Positions 39,073 through 48,089 of a stretch of DNA of 64,000 nt are shown here, one piece after another. The number at the start of each line of letters is the position of its first letter. Positions within the stretch are counted from its first letter, which is position 1. Position numbers and translations under genes: made by a program. The notes beneath the pieces were generated by a model. The model was not told the DNA's origin. It saw only the letters and a program-made list of their open reading frames with translations, and searched no databases. This DNA is from Marinobacter salsuginis (GTDB lineage Bacteria > Pseudomonadota > Gammaproteobacteria > Pseudomonadales > Oleiphilaceae), in contig NZ_BGZH01000005.1 in NCBI RefSeq assembly GCF_009617755.1, positions 62,001-126,000 of the forward strand. The letters run 5' to 3'.

Positions 39073-40194
39073 ATGGAATTCGAAAAGCTGTTGCGGCTAA
39101 TGGTGGAAAAGGGCGGCTCGGACCTGTTTATTACGGCGGGCGTTCCCCCAAGCATGAAGGTGAACGGGAAAGTGCTCCCGGTCACCAAGAACGCGCTGAC
39201 GCCGGAGCAGACGAGGGAGTTTGTCTACGGCGCCATGAACGACAAACAGCGCGCCGAGTTTGAGGAAACCCACGAGTGTAACTTTGCGATCAGTGCCCGG
39301 GGTATTGGCCGGTTCCGGGTGTCTGCGTTCTTCCAGCGGAACCTCTGTGGCATGGTGCTGCGTCGGATCGAGGTGAAGATTCCGCAGATTGACGACCTGT
39401 CGCTGCCGGAGGTTATCAAGGAACTCGCCATGACCAAGCGTGGCCTGATCATGTTCGTGGGCGCCACCGGTACCGGTAAGTCCACGTCCCTGGCGGCCAT
39501 GCTGGGGCATCGGAACCGTAACAGTCGGGGGCACATCATTTCTATCGAAGACCCGATCGAATTCGTGCACCAGCATCAGGGCTGCATCGTTACCCAGCGT
39601 GAGGTGGGCATCGATACCGAAAGCTTCGAGGTGGCCCTGAAGAACACGCTGCGTCAGGCGCCCGACGTTATCCTGATCGGCGAGGTGCGGACCCGGCAGA
39701 CCATGGAGTATTCCGTGCAGTTCGCCGAGACCGGTCACCTGTGTCTGGCCACCCTGCACGCCAACAACGCCAACCAGGCGCTGGACCGGATTATCCAGTT
39801 CTTCCCGCCGGAACAGCACAACCAGATCTGGATGGACCTGTCCCTGAACCTCAAGGCCATCGTGGCCCAGCAACTGGTGCCAACACCGGATGGCAAGGGA
39901 CGTAAAGCGGTTATCGAAGTGCTGATCAATACCCCGCTGGTGGCGGATCTGATCCGCAAGGGCGAGGTGCATCGTCTGAAGGAGCTGATGTCGAAATCCA
40001 ACGAGTCTGGCATGCAGACCTTTGACCAGGCCCTGTATCAGTTGTACGCAGAGGGCTCCATTACCTACGAAGATGCCCTGGCCCATGCCGACTCTGCCAA
40101 CGACCTGCGCCTGATGATCAAGCTGGGTGCCGACGCTCAGGGGGCGGACAAGCTGTCTTCCTCTGTGGACAAGCTCTCGATACAGGACGACTGA
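39073..40194 (+). CDS. pilU: Type IV pilus ATPase PilU
   Basis: 373 residues from ATG 39073 (MEFEKLLRLMVEKGGSDLFI, typical PilU start). PilT-dependent accessory retraction motor. Walker A GATGTGKSTSLAAM, ISIEDPIEFVHQHQG, and IGEVRTRQTMEYSVQFAETGHL; the C-terminus lacks AIRNLIRE, as in PilU. Any transcript from pilT must pass the palindromic element before it. Confidence 0.95.
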   Translation: MEFEKLLRLMVEKGGSDLFITAGVPPSMKVNGKVLPVTKNALTPEQTREFVYGAMNDKQRAEFEETHECNFAISARGIGRFRVSAFFQRNLCGMVLRRIEVKIPQIDDLSLPEVIKELAMTKRGLIMFVGATGTGKSTSLAAMLGHRNRNSRGHIISIEDPIEFVHQHQGCIVTQREVGIDTESFEVALKNTLRQAPDVILIGEVRTRQTMEYSVQFAETGHLCLATLHANNANQALDRIIQFFPPEQHNQIWMDLSLNLKAIVAQQLVPTPDGKGRKAVIEVLINTPLVADLIRKGEVHRLKELMSKSNESGMQTFDQALYQLYAEGSITYEDALAHADSANDLRLMIKLGADAQGADKLSSSVDKLSIQDD

Positions 40195-40260
40195 TACGAT
40201 CAGGTTCTTTTTAGACTTTAGTTGTAGAAAGGTAGGCTCCTGAACCGTTAGGGATGGCAT

Positions 40261-40290
40261 TTGAGGCCAGTAAGGGGTGGTGCGTATACT
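40261..40290 (+). promoter_or_regulatory. Sigma-70 promoter of fadL
   Basis: TTGAGG, 18-base spacer, TATACT; fadL ATG follows 25 bases later behind AAGGAG. Confidence 0.55.
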
Positions 40291-40315
40291 CCGCGCGATT
40301 CAATAAGGAGATACC

Positions 40316-41719
40316 ATGCACCACCGATCTTCAATGCTTGCACGAGCCGTACGTTTTGCCACCCTCGCGGCGCTCGCCGCACCTGCCAGCACTCTCGCAG
40401 GCGGTTTTTCCCTCAATGAACAGAGCGCCAGCGCCATGGGCACCGCCAATGCCGGTGCCGCTGCCAACCCCGAGAATGCGACCACGGTTTTGTTCAATCC
40501 CGCCGGGATGAGCCAACTGTCCGGCACCAATATTTCTTTTGGTGCGGCGGTTCTGGATATTGATGCCGAGGCCAAGGAAAGTAGCATCCGGACGTCACGC
40601 AACAACCCTGCGGTACCCGTAAGTCCTGCCAGTAACGGCGGAGACATCGCTGACCCGGCTGTATTGCCCAACTTTTATCTCAGCCATGAGATCAACAAGT
40701 CGATTGATGTCGGTTTTGGAGTCCATGCGCCCTACGGCCTCGCGGCGGATTATGAAAACGATTTTGCCGGCCGCTTTTTCGCAGACAAAACAGAGCTTAC
40801 GGCGATTGCGTTTACGCCCTCGATTTCTCTGAACAATGGCCGGGGACTTTCCATGGGGGTTGGTTTAAACATCCTCTATGCCGAAGGTCGCCTGAGTCGC
40901 TACCAGGACATCAGTGCCCAGGTAGGTGCCCCAGCGCTTGCACTTGAAGAGCCCTATGCGGATGCAGAGGGTGACGACGTTGGCATGACGTTCCGTGTTG
41001 GATTCCTTTATGAGCTGACCAGGGCCACTCAAATTGGCCTTACGCTTCAGACGGGCACGGAACTTGAGCTGGAGGGTGACCTGGAAATCTCTGGCATAGC
41101 CAATCCGGCTAATCCGATGGGACCGACAATGTCCGCCTCAGAAAATATCAAGGTGCCGTTGGCGATTCCTGAAAGCGCGACTCTCGGAGTGCGTCACAGC
41201 CTTACAGACGACGTTACTCTCCTGGCCGGTGCAACCTACGCCCGCTGGAGCCGGTTCGAGGAGCTTGATATCGTCAGCACCGAGGCTGGCGGTGCCATCA
41301 GCGGTGCACCGCAAGAGGGCGCCGTGATTTCTCACGTGACCGAGCAGTGGAAAAACAGCTGGCAGGTGAATGCCGGCGCTATCTGGCAGGCTTCGCCCGA
41401 GTGGGCGCTCAAAGCCGGGTATGCCTGGGATGAATCGCCTGTGGATCAGTATGTCACTGCCCGAATTCCCTCCAGTGATCGTCATTGGCTCACTCTCGGT
41501 GCCCAGTGGGCTGATGCCCAAAGCGGCTGGACGGTTGACGTGGCGCTTGGAACGCTGTTGTTCACGGACGATCCGCAAGTCAATGATAGGAACTATCAGC
41601 ATGAAAATCCGAGTGAGATCGCGGAACTGGTGGCTGGTGTTCAAGACCCGAGCCGTTATGCTGCCGAGTACGATCTGAGCGCCTGGAGTGCTGCGTTCGA
41701 GGTAAGCAAGTCCTTCTGA
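40316..41719 (+). CDS. fadL: Outer-membrane long-chain fatty acid/hydrocarbon transporter FadL
   Basis: 467 residues, 14-strand beta-barrel with a signal peptide (about 24 residues, cleavage after TLAG). The mature N-terminus GFSLNEQSASAMGTANAGAAA is the FadL hatch signature (NPA later: VLFNPAGMSQLSG). C-terminal aromatic (EVSKSF). Consistent with a fatty-acid or alkane-using marine bacterium and with the acyl-CoA dehydrogenase in this window. Confidence 0.93.
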   Translation: MHHRSSMLARAVRFATLAALAAPASTLAGGFSLNEQSASAMGTANAGAAANPENATTVLFNPAGMSQLSGTNISFGAAVLDIDAEAKESSIRTSRNNPAVPVSPASNGGDIADPAVLPNFYLSHEINKSIDVGFGVHAPYGLAADYENDFAGRFFADKTELTAIAFTPSISLNNGRGLSMGVGLNILYAEGRLSRYQDISAQVGAPALALEEPYADAEGDDVGMTFRVGFLYELTRATQIGLTLQTGTELELEGDLEISGIANPANPMGPTMSASENIKVPLAIPESATLGVRHSLTDDVTLLAGATYARWSRFEELDIVSTEAGGAISGAPQEGAVISHVTEQWKNSWQVNAGAIWQASPEWALKAGYAWDESPVDQYVTARIPSSDRHWLTLGAQWADAQSGWTVDVALGTLLFTDDPQVNDRNYQHENPSEIAELVAGVQDPSRYAAEYDLSAWSAAFEVSKSF

Positions 41720-41755
41720 TCTCTCGTGAATCTGGTTGGCCAGCCCAAGGGCTGG

Positions 41756-42130
41756 TCAGCCAATAACCTGTCCCCGGTAAATCACCTTCTTCTTCCGTGG
41801 CGGGTCCAGCTTCCCTTCCTCCTGGTCGTCCGCCGATGCCGATGGGGCATCCGCTATCACCTGACCCCGATAGTTACGTTTGAAGCCATCATCTTCCTCC
41901 TCGGGTTCGATGTTCAGCTGTGGAACCTGTTCCTTGAGAGTTTCCCAGGTACGGGTCAACTGGCTTGAGCGGGTTTTTCGCGCGTAATCGGCCAGTTGTT
42001 GTTCCAGGTGCTCTTCCGTGAGGTGCAGTTTCACGCCGAATTCCGTGTGAATCAGGCGGCGGCACTGGTGAACCAGTTTCAGCACGCTGGGGTCCAGCAG
42101 CCAGCTACGTTCAGATGCCAGAGAAGTCAT
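41756..42130 (-). CDS. Hypothetical protein with repeated YRGQVI motif
   Basis: 124 residues from ATG 42130. N-terminal helical part (LLDPSVLKLVHQCRRLIHTEFGVKLHL), then a charged linker and two copies of YRGQVI, one in the middle and one at the C-terminus (IYRGQVIG). No family is recognised. The frame remains open upstream for 86 codons but that part shows no ribosome site or coding look. It lies 232 bases downstream of the polA stop on the same strand. Confidence 0.6.
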   Translation of the reverse strand: MTSLASERSWLLDPSVLKLVHQCRRLIHTEFGVKLHLTEEHLEQQLADYARKTRSSQLTRTWETLKEQVPQLNIEPEEEDDGFKRNYRGQVIADAPSASADDQEEGKLDPPRKKKVIYRGQVIG

Positions 42131-42362
42131 GGTTTGAGCCTCGGAGATGGATGTCACAACATGGCGCTGCCCGGATAATGTGGTGGGGCAGGGCGCCGAC
42201 TCTAATTGCGTTGCGAATTTCGTGCCGTGACGGTATCGATTCCGGAGAGAAGGCGTGTCCACGGCCTGCCCTGGAGTCCGGAGACTCACAGGCAGGTTCG
42301 GGGGTTGGTACTGCGGTTGATTTCGGTGCGTTTTTGGCTTCCATGCCCTGTTCTGGGTCGAA

Positions 42363-45095
42363 TCAATGTGCTTCATCCCAGTTGTCACCGGCGCCGGCTT
42401 CCACCAGCAGGGGTACGTCCAGTTCGGCTGCTGCCGACATGCGCTTCTCGAGTCCCGAACGGATCTTGTCGAGGGCCGACTCCTTCACTTCCAGAATCAA
42501 TTCGTCGTGAACCTGCATGGTCATGCGGGCCTCATCAGCGTGATCCTTGAGTAGCCAGTTCTCCACATCCACCATGGCCCGTTTGATGATGTCCGCGGCT
42601 GTGCCCTGCATGGGCGCGTTGATCGCCGTTCGCTCGGCTGCCTGCTGCAGCTGTTTGTTGCGGGCGTTGATTTCAGGCAGGTACAGGCGCCGGCCAAAGA
42701 GCGTCTCGACGAAACCGTCGTCATGAGCCTGCTTGCGGATGTTGTCCATGTATTTCAGGACGCCGGGGTAGCGCTCGAAATAGCGGTCGATGTACTGCTG
42801 GGCGACCTTGCGCTCAACGTCCAGTTGCCGGGACAGCCCAAAGGCCGACATGCCATAGATCAGGCCGAAGTTGATGGCCTTCGCACTGCGCCGCTGGTCT
42901 GAGGACACTTCCTCGAGGCTGACGCCGAAGACTTCCGATGCAGTTGCCCTGTGGATGTCTTCGCCCTTTTCAAAGGCCTTCAACAGCCCCTTGTCGCCTG
43001 ACAGGTGGGCCATGATCCGCAGCTCGATCTGGGAATAGTCGGCCGCCACCAGTTTGTAACCCTCAGGCGCGATAAAGGCCTGCCGTATACGGCGTCCCTG
43101 CTCGCTGCGAATGGGTATGTTCTGGAGGTTGGGCTCGGAAGACGACAATCGGCCGGTGGCGGTGACAGCCTGATGGTAGGAGGTGTGAACACGGCCGGTG
43201 CGGTGGTGAATCAACTCCGGCAGGGTGTCGGTGTAGGTGGACTTCAGCTTGCTAAGGCTGCGGTGCTCAAGAATCAGGCGCGGCAACTCATGCTCGTGGG
43301 CCAGTTCCTGCAGCACCGGTTCCGCCGTTGATGGTGCGCCCTTGGGGGTTTTCTTGATGACCGGGAGTCCCATCTTGTCGTAGAAGATTGCCTGCAACTG
43401 TTTGGTGGAGCCCAGGTTAAAGTTTTCACCGGCAACATCGTGAGCCTCTTTTTCCAGTTCCGCCATGCGCTCGGCCAGTTCCTGGCTGTGCTGGCGCAGC
43501 GTACTGGCGCTGATCAGGGTGCCTCTCTGCTCCATGCGCGAGAGCACCGGGACCAGTGGCAGATCGATTTCTTCATACACCGAAGCCAGTTTCCCGGTGG
43601 CTTTCAGCTGTGGCCTCAGGGTCTGGTGCAGGCGCAGGGTTATGTCTGCATCCTCGGCGGCGTAGGGAGCGGCTTTTTCCAGCTCGATCTGGTTGAACGT
43701 GAGCTGTTTGGCGCCTTTGCCAGCGATGGATTCGAAGCTGATGGTCTTCTCGCCGAGGTAGTGCATGGCGAGGCTGTCCATGTCGTGGCGGGTAGCGACA
43801 GAGTTCAGAACGTAGGATTCCAGCATAGTGTCCTCGGCAATGCCCTCCAGGGTGATGCCGTGGTTAGCCAGTACGTTCTTATCGTATTTCAGGTTCTGCC
43901 CGACCTTGGCCAGTTGAGGATCCTCCAGCAGCGGCTTGAGCTGCTCGAGAACCTGGTTGCGATCCAGCTGTTCGGGGGCGCCCATGTAGTCGTGGCCCAG
44001 GGGAACGTAAGCGGCTTCGCCCGGGTTGATCGCGAAGGAGACACCCACTATTTCAGCGTCGATATAGCGAAGGCTGGTGGTTTCCGTGTCGAAGGCAAAC
44101 AGGTCGGCCGATTTCAGGCGCTCCAGCCATTGATCCAGCTCCTTCTGGTCGGTGATGACGCTGTAGTCTTTTTTACCGGCCTCTTGTTCGGGTTTGTCTT
44201 CTCTGGATTGGGGGTTGCTGGAGGATGAAGTCTCTTCCTGCTCCAGTTCGGCAATCCAGGTGCGGAACTCATATTCCTTGAACAATTCGAGCAGCTGCTC
44301 GTCATCCTGCTCCCGAAGCTTCAGGTCTTCCAGGCCAAAATCCAGTTCCACGTCCGTGCGGATGGTGGCCAGTTCGCGACTCAGGGGCAGTGTTTCTGTG
44401 GCCTCGCGCAGGTATTCGCCGATCTTGCCCTTGATCTCGTCAGCGTGCTCAATAACGTTGTCCAGGTTTTCGTAGCTTTGCAGCCATTTTACCGCGGTTT
44501 TCGGGCCACACTTGTTTACTCCGGGGATGTTGTCGACCTTGTCTCCGACCAGGGCGAGGTAATCGACGATCTGCTCCGGGGTCACGCCGAATTTTTCCAC
44601 CACGCCGTCCCGATCCATCCGCGTCTCGGTCATGGTATTGATCAGGGTGACGTGATCGCTGACCAGTTGCGCCATATCCTTGTCGCCGGTAGACACCACC
44701 ACATCAATGCCCTTGCTGGTCGCTTCGTTGGCAAGGGTGCCGATCACATCGTCGGCCTCAACGCCAGTCACTGTCAGCAGCGGCAGTCCCATGGCCTTGA
44801 CGATCTCGTGAATGGGCTCGATCTGGCAGGCGAGATCCTCAGGCATGGGCGGCCGGTTAGCTTTGTACTCTTCATACAGGTCGTGCCGGAAGGTCTTGCC
44901 CTTGGCGTCGAAGACCACCACCATTTTTGAGCCGGGGAAATCCTGCTCCAGGCGTCGGATCATGCTGATAACGCCCTTGATGGCACCGGTCGGATGGTTC
45001 TTGCTTGTGGTCAGTGGCGGAAGTGCATGATAAGCGCGAAAAAGATAGGACGATCCGTCCACAAGAACCACGGGTGGGGTGTTTTTGCTGGTCAT
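42363..45095 (-). CDS. polA: DNA polymerase I
   Basis: 910 residues from ATG 45095. All three activities look intact: the 5' nuclease domain (LVDGSSYLFRAYHALPPL; VDNIPGVNKCGPKTA), the 3'-5' exonuclease with DTET (LFAFDTETTSLRYID), and the polymerase with YSQIELRIMAH (motif A), RRSAKAINFGLIYG (motif B) and MQVHDELIL (motif C). Divergent from a DUF2782 gene, as in Pseudomonas. Confidence 0.96.
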   Translation of the reverse strand: MTSKNTPPVVLVDGSSYLFRAYHALPPLTTSKNHPTGAIKGVISMIRRLEQDFPGSKMVVVFDAKGKTFRHDLYEEYKANRPPMPEDLACQIEPIHEIVKAMGLPLLTVTGVEADDVIGTLANEATSKGIDVVVSTGDKDMAQLVSDHVTLINTMTETRMDRDGVVEKFGVTPEQIVDYLALVGDKVDNIPGVNKCGPKTAVKWLQSYENLDNVIEHADEIKGKIGEYLREATETLPLSRELATIRTDVELDFGLEDLKLREQDDEQLLELFKEYEFRTWIAELEQEETSSSSNPQSREDKPEQEAGKKDYSVITDQKELDQWLERLKSADLFAFDTETTSLRYIDAEIVGVSFAINPGEAAYVPLGHDYMGAPEQLDRNQVLEQLKPLLEDPQLAKVGQNLKYDKNVLANHGITLEGIAEDTMLESYVLNSVATRHDMDSLAMHYLGEKTISFESIAGKGAKQLTFNQIELEKAAPYAAEDADITLRLHQTLRPQLKATGKLASVYEEIDLPLVPVLSRMEQRGTLISASTLRQHSQELAERMAELEKEAHDVAGENFNLGSTKQLQAIFYDKMGLPVIKKTPKGAPSTAEPVLQELAHEHELPRLILEHRSLSKLKSTYTDTLPELIHHRTGRVHTSYHQAVTATGRLSSSEPNLQNIPIRSEQGRRIRQAFIAPEGYKLVAADYSQIELRIMAHLSGDKGLLKAFEKGEDIHRATASEVFGVSLEEVSSDQRRSAKAINFGLIYGMSAFGLSRQLDVERKVAQQYIDRYFERYPGVLKYMDNIRKQAHDDGFVETLFGRRLYLPEINARNKQLQQAAERTAINAPMQGTAADIIKRAMVDVENWLLKDHADEARMTMQVHDELILEVKESALDKIRSGLEKRMSAAAELDVPLLVEAGAGDNWDEAH

Positions 45096-45182
45096 GTCAA
45101 AACAGGTCCGGAATCTGATTGAAGCGTGGGTTGGCTTGTGCAACTCTGTACTGAAATCGATGGACGAAAGGGTATCACGAAA

Positions 45183-45521
45183 ATGAAACGAATCGCCTGC
45201 CCGGCTTTGTTGCTCGCCTGCCTGCCTCTGGCTGCCCTGGCGCAGGAGCAAGGCGCCCTGGATGAGACGCCGGTGGCAACCCCCGAGGAGCCGGTGGTGA
45301 TCTCGGATTACCAGCCGGCGAGCGAGGGCCCGGAGATTGTTATCCGGCCGGGTGAAAAGGAAGTGTTCTACGAATACCGGGTTAATGGCCAACTCATGGA
45401 AATCAAGGTCGTGCCGGAGGCCGGCCCGGAGTATTACCTGGTGCCGGCAGACGGTGGCGGCTGGATCCGGGAAACCGAGTCCGACATGCTGGTGCCCAGC
45501 TGGGTGATTTTCCGCTGGTAA
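45183..45521 (+). CDS. DUF2782 secreted protein
   Basis: 112 residues from ATG 45183, signal peptide MKRIACPALLLACLPLAALA (cleavage after it). The mature domain (IVIRPGEKEVFYEYRVNGQLMEIKVVPEAGPEYYLV) is the DUF2782 pattern, a short all-beta periplasmic protein of unknown role that is conserved beside polA in gammaproteobacteria. Converges on the lipoprotein gene with a 7-base gap. Confidence 0.85.
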   Translation: MKRIACPALLLACLPLAALAQEQGALDETPVATPEEPVVISDYQPASEGPEIVIRPGEKEVFYEYRVNGQLMEIKVVPEAGPEYYLVPADGGGWIRETESDMLVPSWVIFRW

Positions 45522-45528
45522 ACCGCAA

Positions 45529-45912
45529 TCAGATCAGGTCGATGGTAACCGGCGATGAACGTCGGCTCTCCAGTCCCTCGATATCTACGGTGGTAATTGC
45601 AAACTCGTAAGCGCCCGGAGCCATCTGCGCCAGAGAGAGGCTCGTTGTAGCGGGGCTTTCGATGCGGATTACCTTGAGGTTTTCCTGATGCCTCAGGCGG
45701 TAGTAAATTCTGAATTCGGCGATTTCTCCGGGTTTCAATGAGGAGCCATCTTCGCGCGTCAGCGGAGCCGTCCACCTTAGCTCTCTCCCCTCGGTCGCCG
45801 AGTATCCGGATCCTTGGGAATCTCCTCTGCAGCCAGCAAGAAGGAAAAGCGTGGCCAACAAGGGCAGAAGAATTCGGGCCAATGGCAGATGTCTTGGTCT
45901 ACAGGTGATCAT
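45529..45912 (-). CDS. Fibronectin type III-like lipoprotein
   Basis: 127 residues. Signal peptide with lipobox LLAGC (Cys near residue 28), then a single beta-sandwich with FN3-like strands (LKPGEIAEFRIYYRLRHQ ... APGAYEFAITTVDIEGLESRRS). Expected at the envelope, lipid anchored. No specific role known. Confidence 0.75.
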   Translation of the reverse strand: MITCRPRHLPLARILLPLLATLFLLAGCRGDSQGSGYSATEGRELRWTAPLTREDGSSLKPGEIAEFRIYYRLRHQENLKVIRIESPATTSLSLAQMAPGAYEFAITTVDIEGLESRRSSPVTIDLI

Positions 45913-46193
45913 CGTTACTCACATACGTGCCGGAAATCGGCCTGATTTTGGGAAAAGCGTATGGAGCCAGAATAAAACGGGGAGACGGGCTTCTTTAACA
46001 GCCCGGCATTATGCCAGTCCGGTTTTCAGGATCAAGTGAATAATCCGTAAAACCCCTTATCCGTGCACCTCCTGCTTTTAGTATGAACATTCTAATTTTA
46101 GGGCGTAACTTTGATTGTGAGATTAAAGAAAGGCCCTCGTTGCACTGGTTTCGACAGGGTCTTGAAACCTTCAGGAAACCAAGGAGATTCATC

Positions 46194-46616
46194 ATGGGTA
46201 AACTCAAGTCCTATCAGGAACAGCTTCAGGAAATCGTCGACAAAGGCATCAATGCCGCTGAAGAGCAGCAGAAAAAACTGGCTGCCAAGCCGTTCGACTA
46301 CGCAGAAAAGCTGGAGTCCGAAGCGCGTGAATACAGCGTCAAGACCCTGCGCAAGCGCTACAACGGCTACAGCGACAGCTTGTTCGAGCAACTTCGCAAC
46401 CTGAACAGCCGTTTCGGCAGCTTCGCTGGTGATCTGGTCGCCAAGCTGGAGAAAGAAGCCGCAGAAGGCGCGGATGCCGTGGCAGAAGCCGCTGACGACG
46501 TATCTGACGCTGCCAAGGATGCCAAGAAGTCAGTTGAGCCGAAGAAGCCGGCTGCCCGCAAGACCACTGCGCGCAAGACCACTTCTACTGCCAAGAAGAG
46601 CACCGCTTCCGCCTGA
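46194..46616 (+). CDS. Phasin-like coiled-coil protein with Lys/Ala-rich tail
   Basis: 140 residues from ATG 46194 with an AAGGAG ribosome site. The first 95 residues are strongly helical with heptads (QEQLQEIVDKGINAAEEQQKK). The last 30 are Lys/Ala/Thr/Pro-rich (PKKPAARKTTARKT) like histone H1-type tails of PhaF or AlgP. It may bind polyester granules or DNA; I cannot tell which. Ends in a terminator shared with the convergent DUF4124 gene. Confidence 0.65.
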   Translation: MGKLKSYQEQLQEIVDKGINAAEEQQKKLAAKPFDYAEKLESEAREYSVKTLRKRYNGYSDSLFEQLRNLNSRFGSFAGDLVAKLEKEAAEGADAVAEAADDVSDAAKDAKKSVEPKKPAARKTTARKTTSTAKKSTASA

Positions 46617-46653
46617 GCTGCGGATAGCGTCTCACTGACAGGTGAGTGAAATG

Positions 46654-46687
46654 AAAAAGGCCGCCGGTTTTACCCGGCGGCCTTTTT
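46654..46687. terminator. Bidirectional rho-independent terminator
   Basis: GGCCGCCGG and CCGGCGGCC arms, 6-base loop, flanked by five A and five T; between convergent genes. Confidence 0.88.
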
Positions 46688-46712
46688 GTATGCAGGTGCG
46701 TTCCAGAAAAAA

Positions 46713-47366
46713 TCAGTCTTCGGTTTCGGTGTGATCGAGTGGTACGGTCCGCGCCTCGCCAGTGACCTCTTCCAGGCGCTCTATGTCGGCCTCGAAGGCC
46801 TTGCGCAGCTCTTCGATTTCCTGGGTTTGTGAGGTGATTTCCCGCTCAATATCCCGTATCTGGGATTCCAGGCGCCGGATTTTTTCCAGCGTGGCGTCGG
46901 GAATCTCGCGACCGGCCCGCTCCATGTTGGCGGCACGGCTCTGTTCGCTATCCAGCTGGCTGGATATCACCGAAATGTTGCCTCGCTTGAGCTGTATCAG
47001 GCCCTCAAGCTCCCGGATTTTCCGATGCATGGCTTTTACCGCCTGATCCGGATGGCTGAAGCGCTTCAGTAGCGCGCGGTCCTTCTCGCGTTGCTCCGCG
47101 AGTTCCTTCTGGCGCTGCTTTTCCGCTTCCCGGGCGGCAATCTCTTCCTCGGTTGGCGCTGGCGGAATGGTCTCAATGACGCGGCCATTGTTGCTCAAAA
47201 TGTCATAGCCACGTTTGGTGGCTTCCTGGGGAATGGTGCTGCTGATGACGATCTGGCCGTTTTCATCCGTGTAACGGTACATATTGGCCGCGACCTGGGC
47301 AGAGAAACCCAGGGCAAGCGCCAATGCCGTAGCTTTGACAGATATTGCGGTCAGACGATTGGCCAT
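46713..47366 (-). CDS. DUF4124 secreted coiled-coil protein
   Basis: 217 residues from ATG 47366. Signal peptide (about 27 residues, LALALGFSAQVAA), DUF4124 motif NMYRYTDENGQIVISSTIPQE, then a long coiled coil (LEGLIQLKRGNISVIS through ELRKAFEADIERLEEV). Probably periplasmic; role unknown. It starts 4 bases after the pyrE stop. Confidence 0.85.
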   Translation of the reverse strand: MANRLTAISVKATALALALGFSAQVAANMYRYTDENGQIVISSTIPQEATKRGYDILSNNGRVIETIPPAPTEEEIAAREAEKQRQKELAEQREKDRALLKRFSHPDQAVKAMHRKIRELEGLIQLKRGNISVISSQLDSEQSRAANMERAGREIPDATLEKIRRLESQIRDIEREITSQTQEIEELRKAFEADIERLEEVTGEARTVPLDHTETED

Positions 47367-47369
47367 CAA

Positions 47370-48008
47370 TCAGACTCCGTAACGATCCCGATAACTGGCC
47401 ACCTTTTCGGCATGCCCGGCGAACTCCGGGTTGGCTTTGAGGTAGTCCAGCACTTGCTCAAGACGAATGATGCTCACCACCGGGATGCCGAATTCCTTTT
47501 CCACTTCCTGGATGGCGGACAGTTCGCCATTACCTTTTTCCTGACGATCGAGGGCAATAAGCACGCCTGCCGGTTCGGCCCCGGCAGCCCGGATGATGTC
47601 GATGGATTCCCGGATCGCTGTTCCGGCAGTGATTACATCATCAACAATCAGTACCTTGCCCTGTAACGGTGCGCCAACAATGTTGCCGCCCTCACCATGA
47701 TCTTTCTTTTCCTTGCGGTTAAACGCAAAGGGTTTGCTGTTACCGTCTGTAGCCAAGGCCATGGCGGTAACGGTGGCCAACGGAATGCCCTTATAGGCAG
47801 GGCCGAAAATAATGTCATAATCCAGGCCGCTGCGTGCTATCGCGGCGGCATAAGCCTTGCTTAACTGAAGCAGGTCGTCCCCGGTGTTGAACAGACCGGC
47901 GTTAAAGAAGTAGGGGCTGGTTCGGCCCGACTTGAGCGTGAACTCACCAAAGCGTAGTACATTCCGGCGGATGGCAAATTCGATAAATGTTTGCTGATAG
48001 TCGTGCAT
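47370..48008 (-). CDS. pyrE: Orotate phosphoribosyltransferase
   Basis: 212 residues, makes OMP from orotate and PRPP. PRPP loop [33 protein letters not shown] substrate region ([18 protein letters not shown]), and [14 protein letters not shown]. Divergent from the crc-like gene with an 81-base gap, as in Pseudomonas. Confidence 0.95.
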   Translation of the reverse strand: MHDYQQTFIEFAIRRNVLRFGEFTLKSGRTSPYFFNAGLFNTGDDLLQLSKAYAAAIARSGLDYDIIFGPAYKGIPLATVTAMALATDGNSKPFAFNRKEKKDHGEGGNIVGAPLQGKVLIVDDVITAGTAIRESIDIIRAAGAEPAGVLIALDRQEKGNGELSAIQEVEKEFGIPVVSIIRLEQVLDYLKANPEFAGHAEKVASYRDRYGV

Positions 48009-48089
48009 GACAAGGCTTCTGGCGGGTGTTGTTCTTTAATTAGCGCGTAAAAACGGTATCATACACACAAACCGAATCAGGGAACACGT

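Noticed and set aside
41740..41755. CCAGCCC/GGGCTGG stem after fadL as a terminator
   Set aside because: Only two bases in the loop and no T tract on either strand.
42131..42388. N-terminal extension of the YRGQVI protein to 42388
   Set aside because: It would overlap polA and adds residues of low-complexity, non-coding look; ATG 42130 has a plausible ribosome site.
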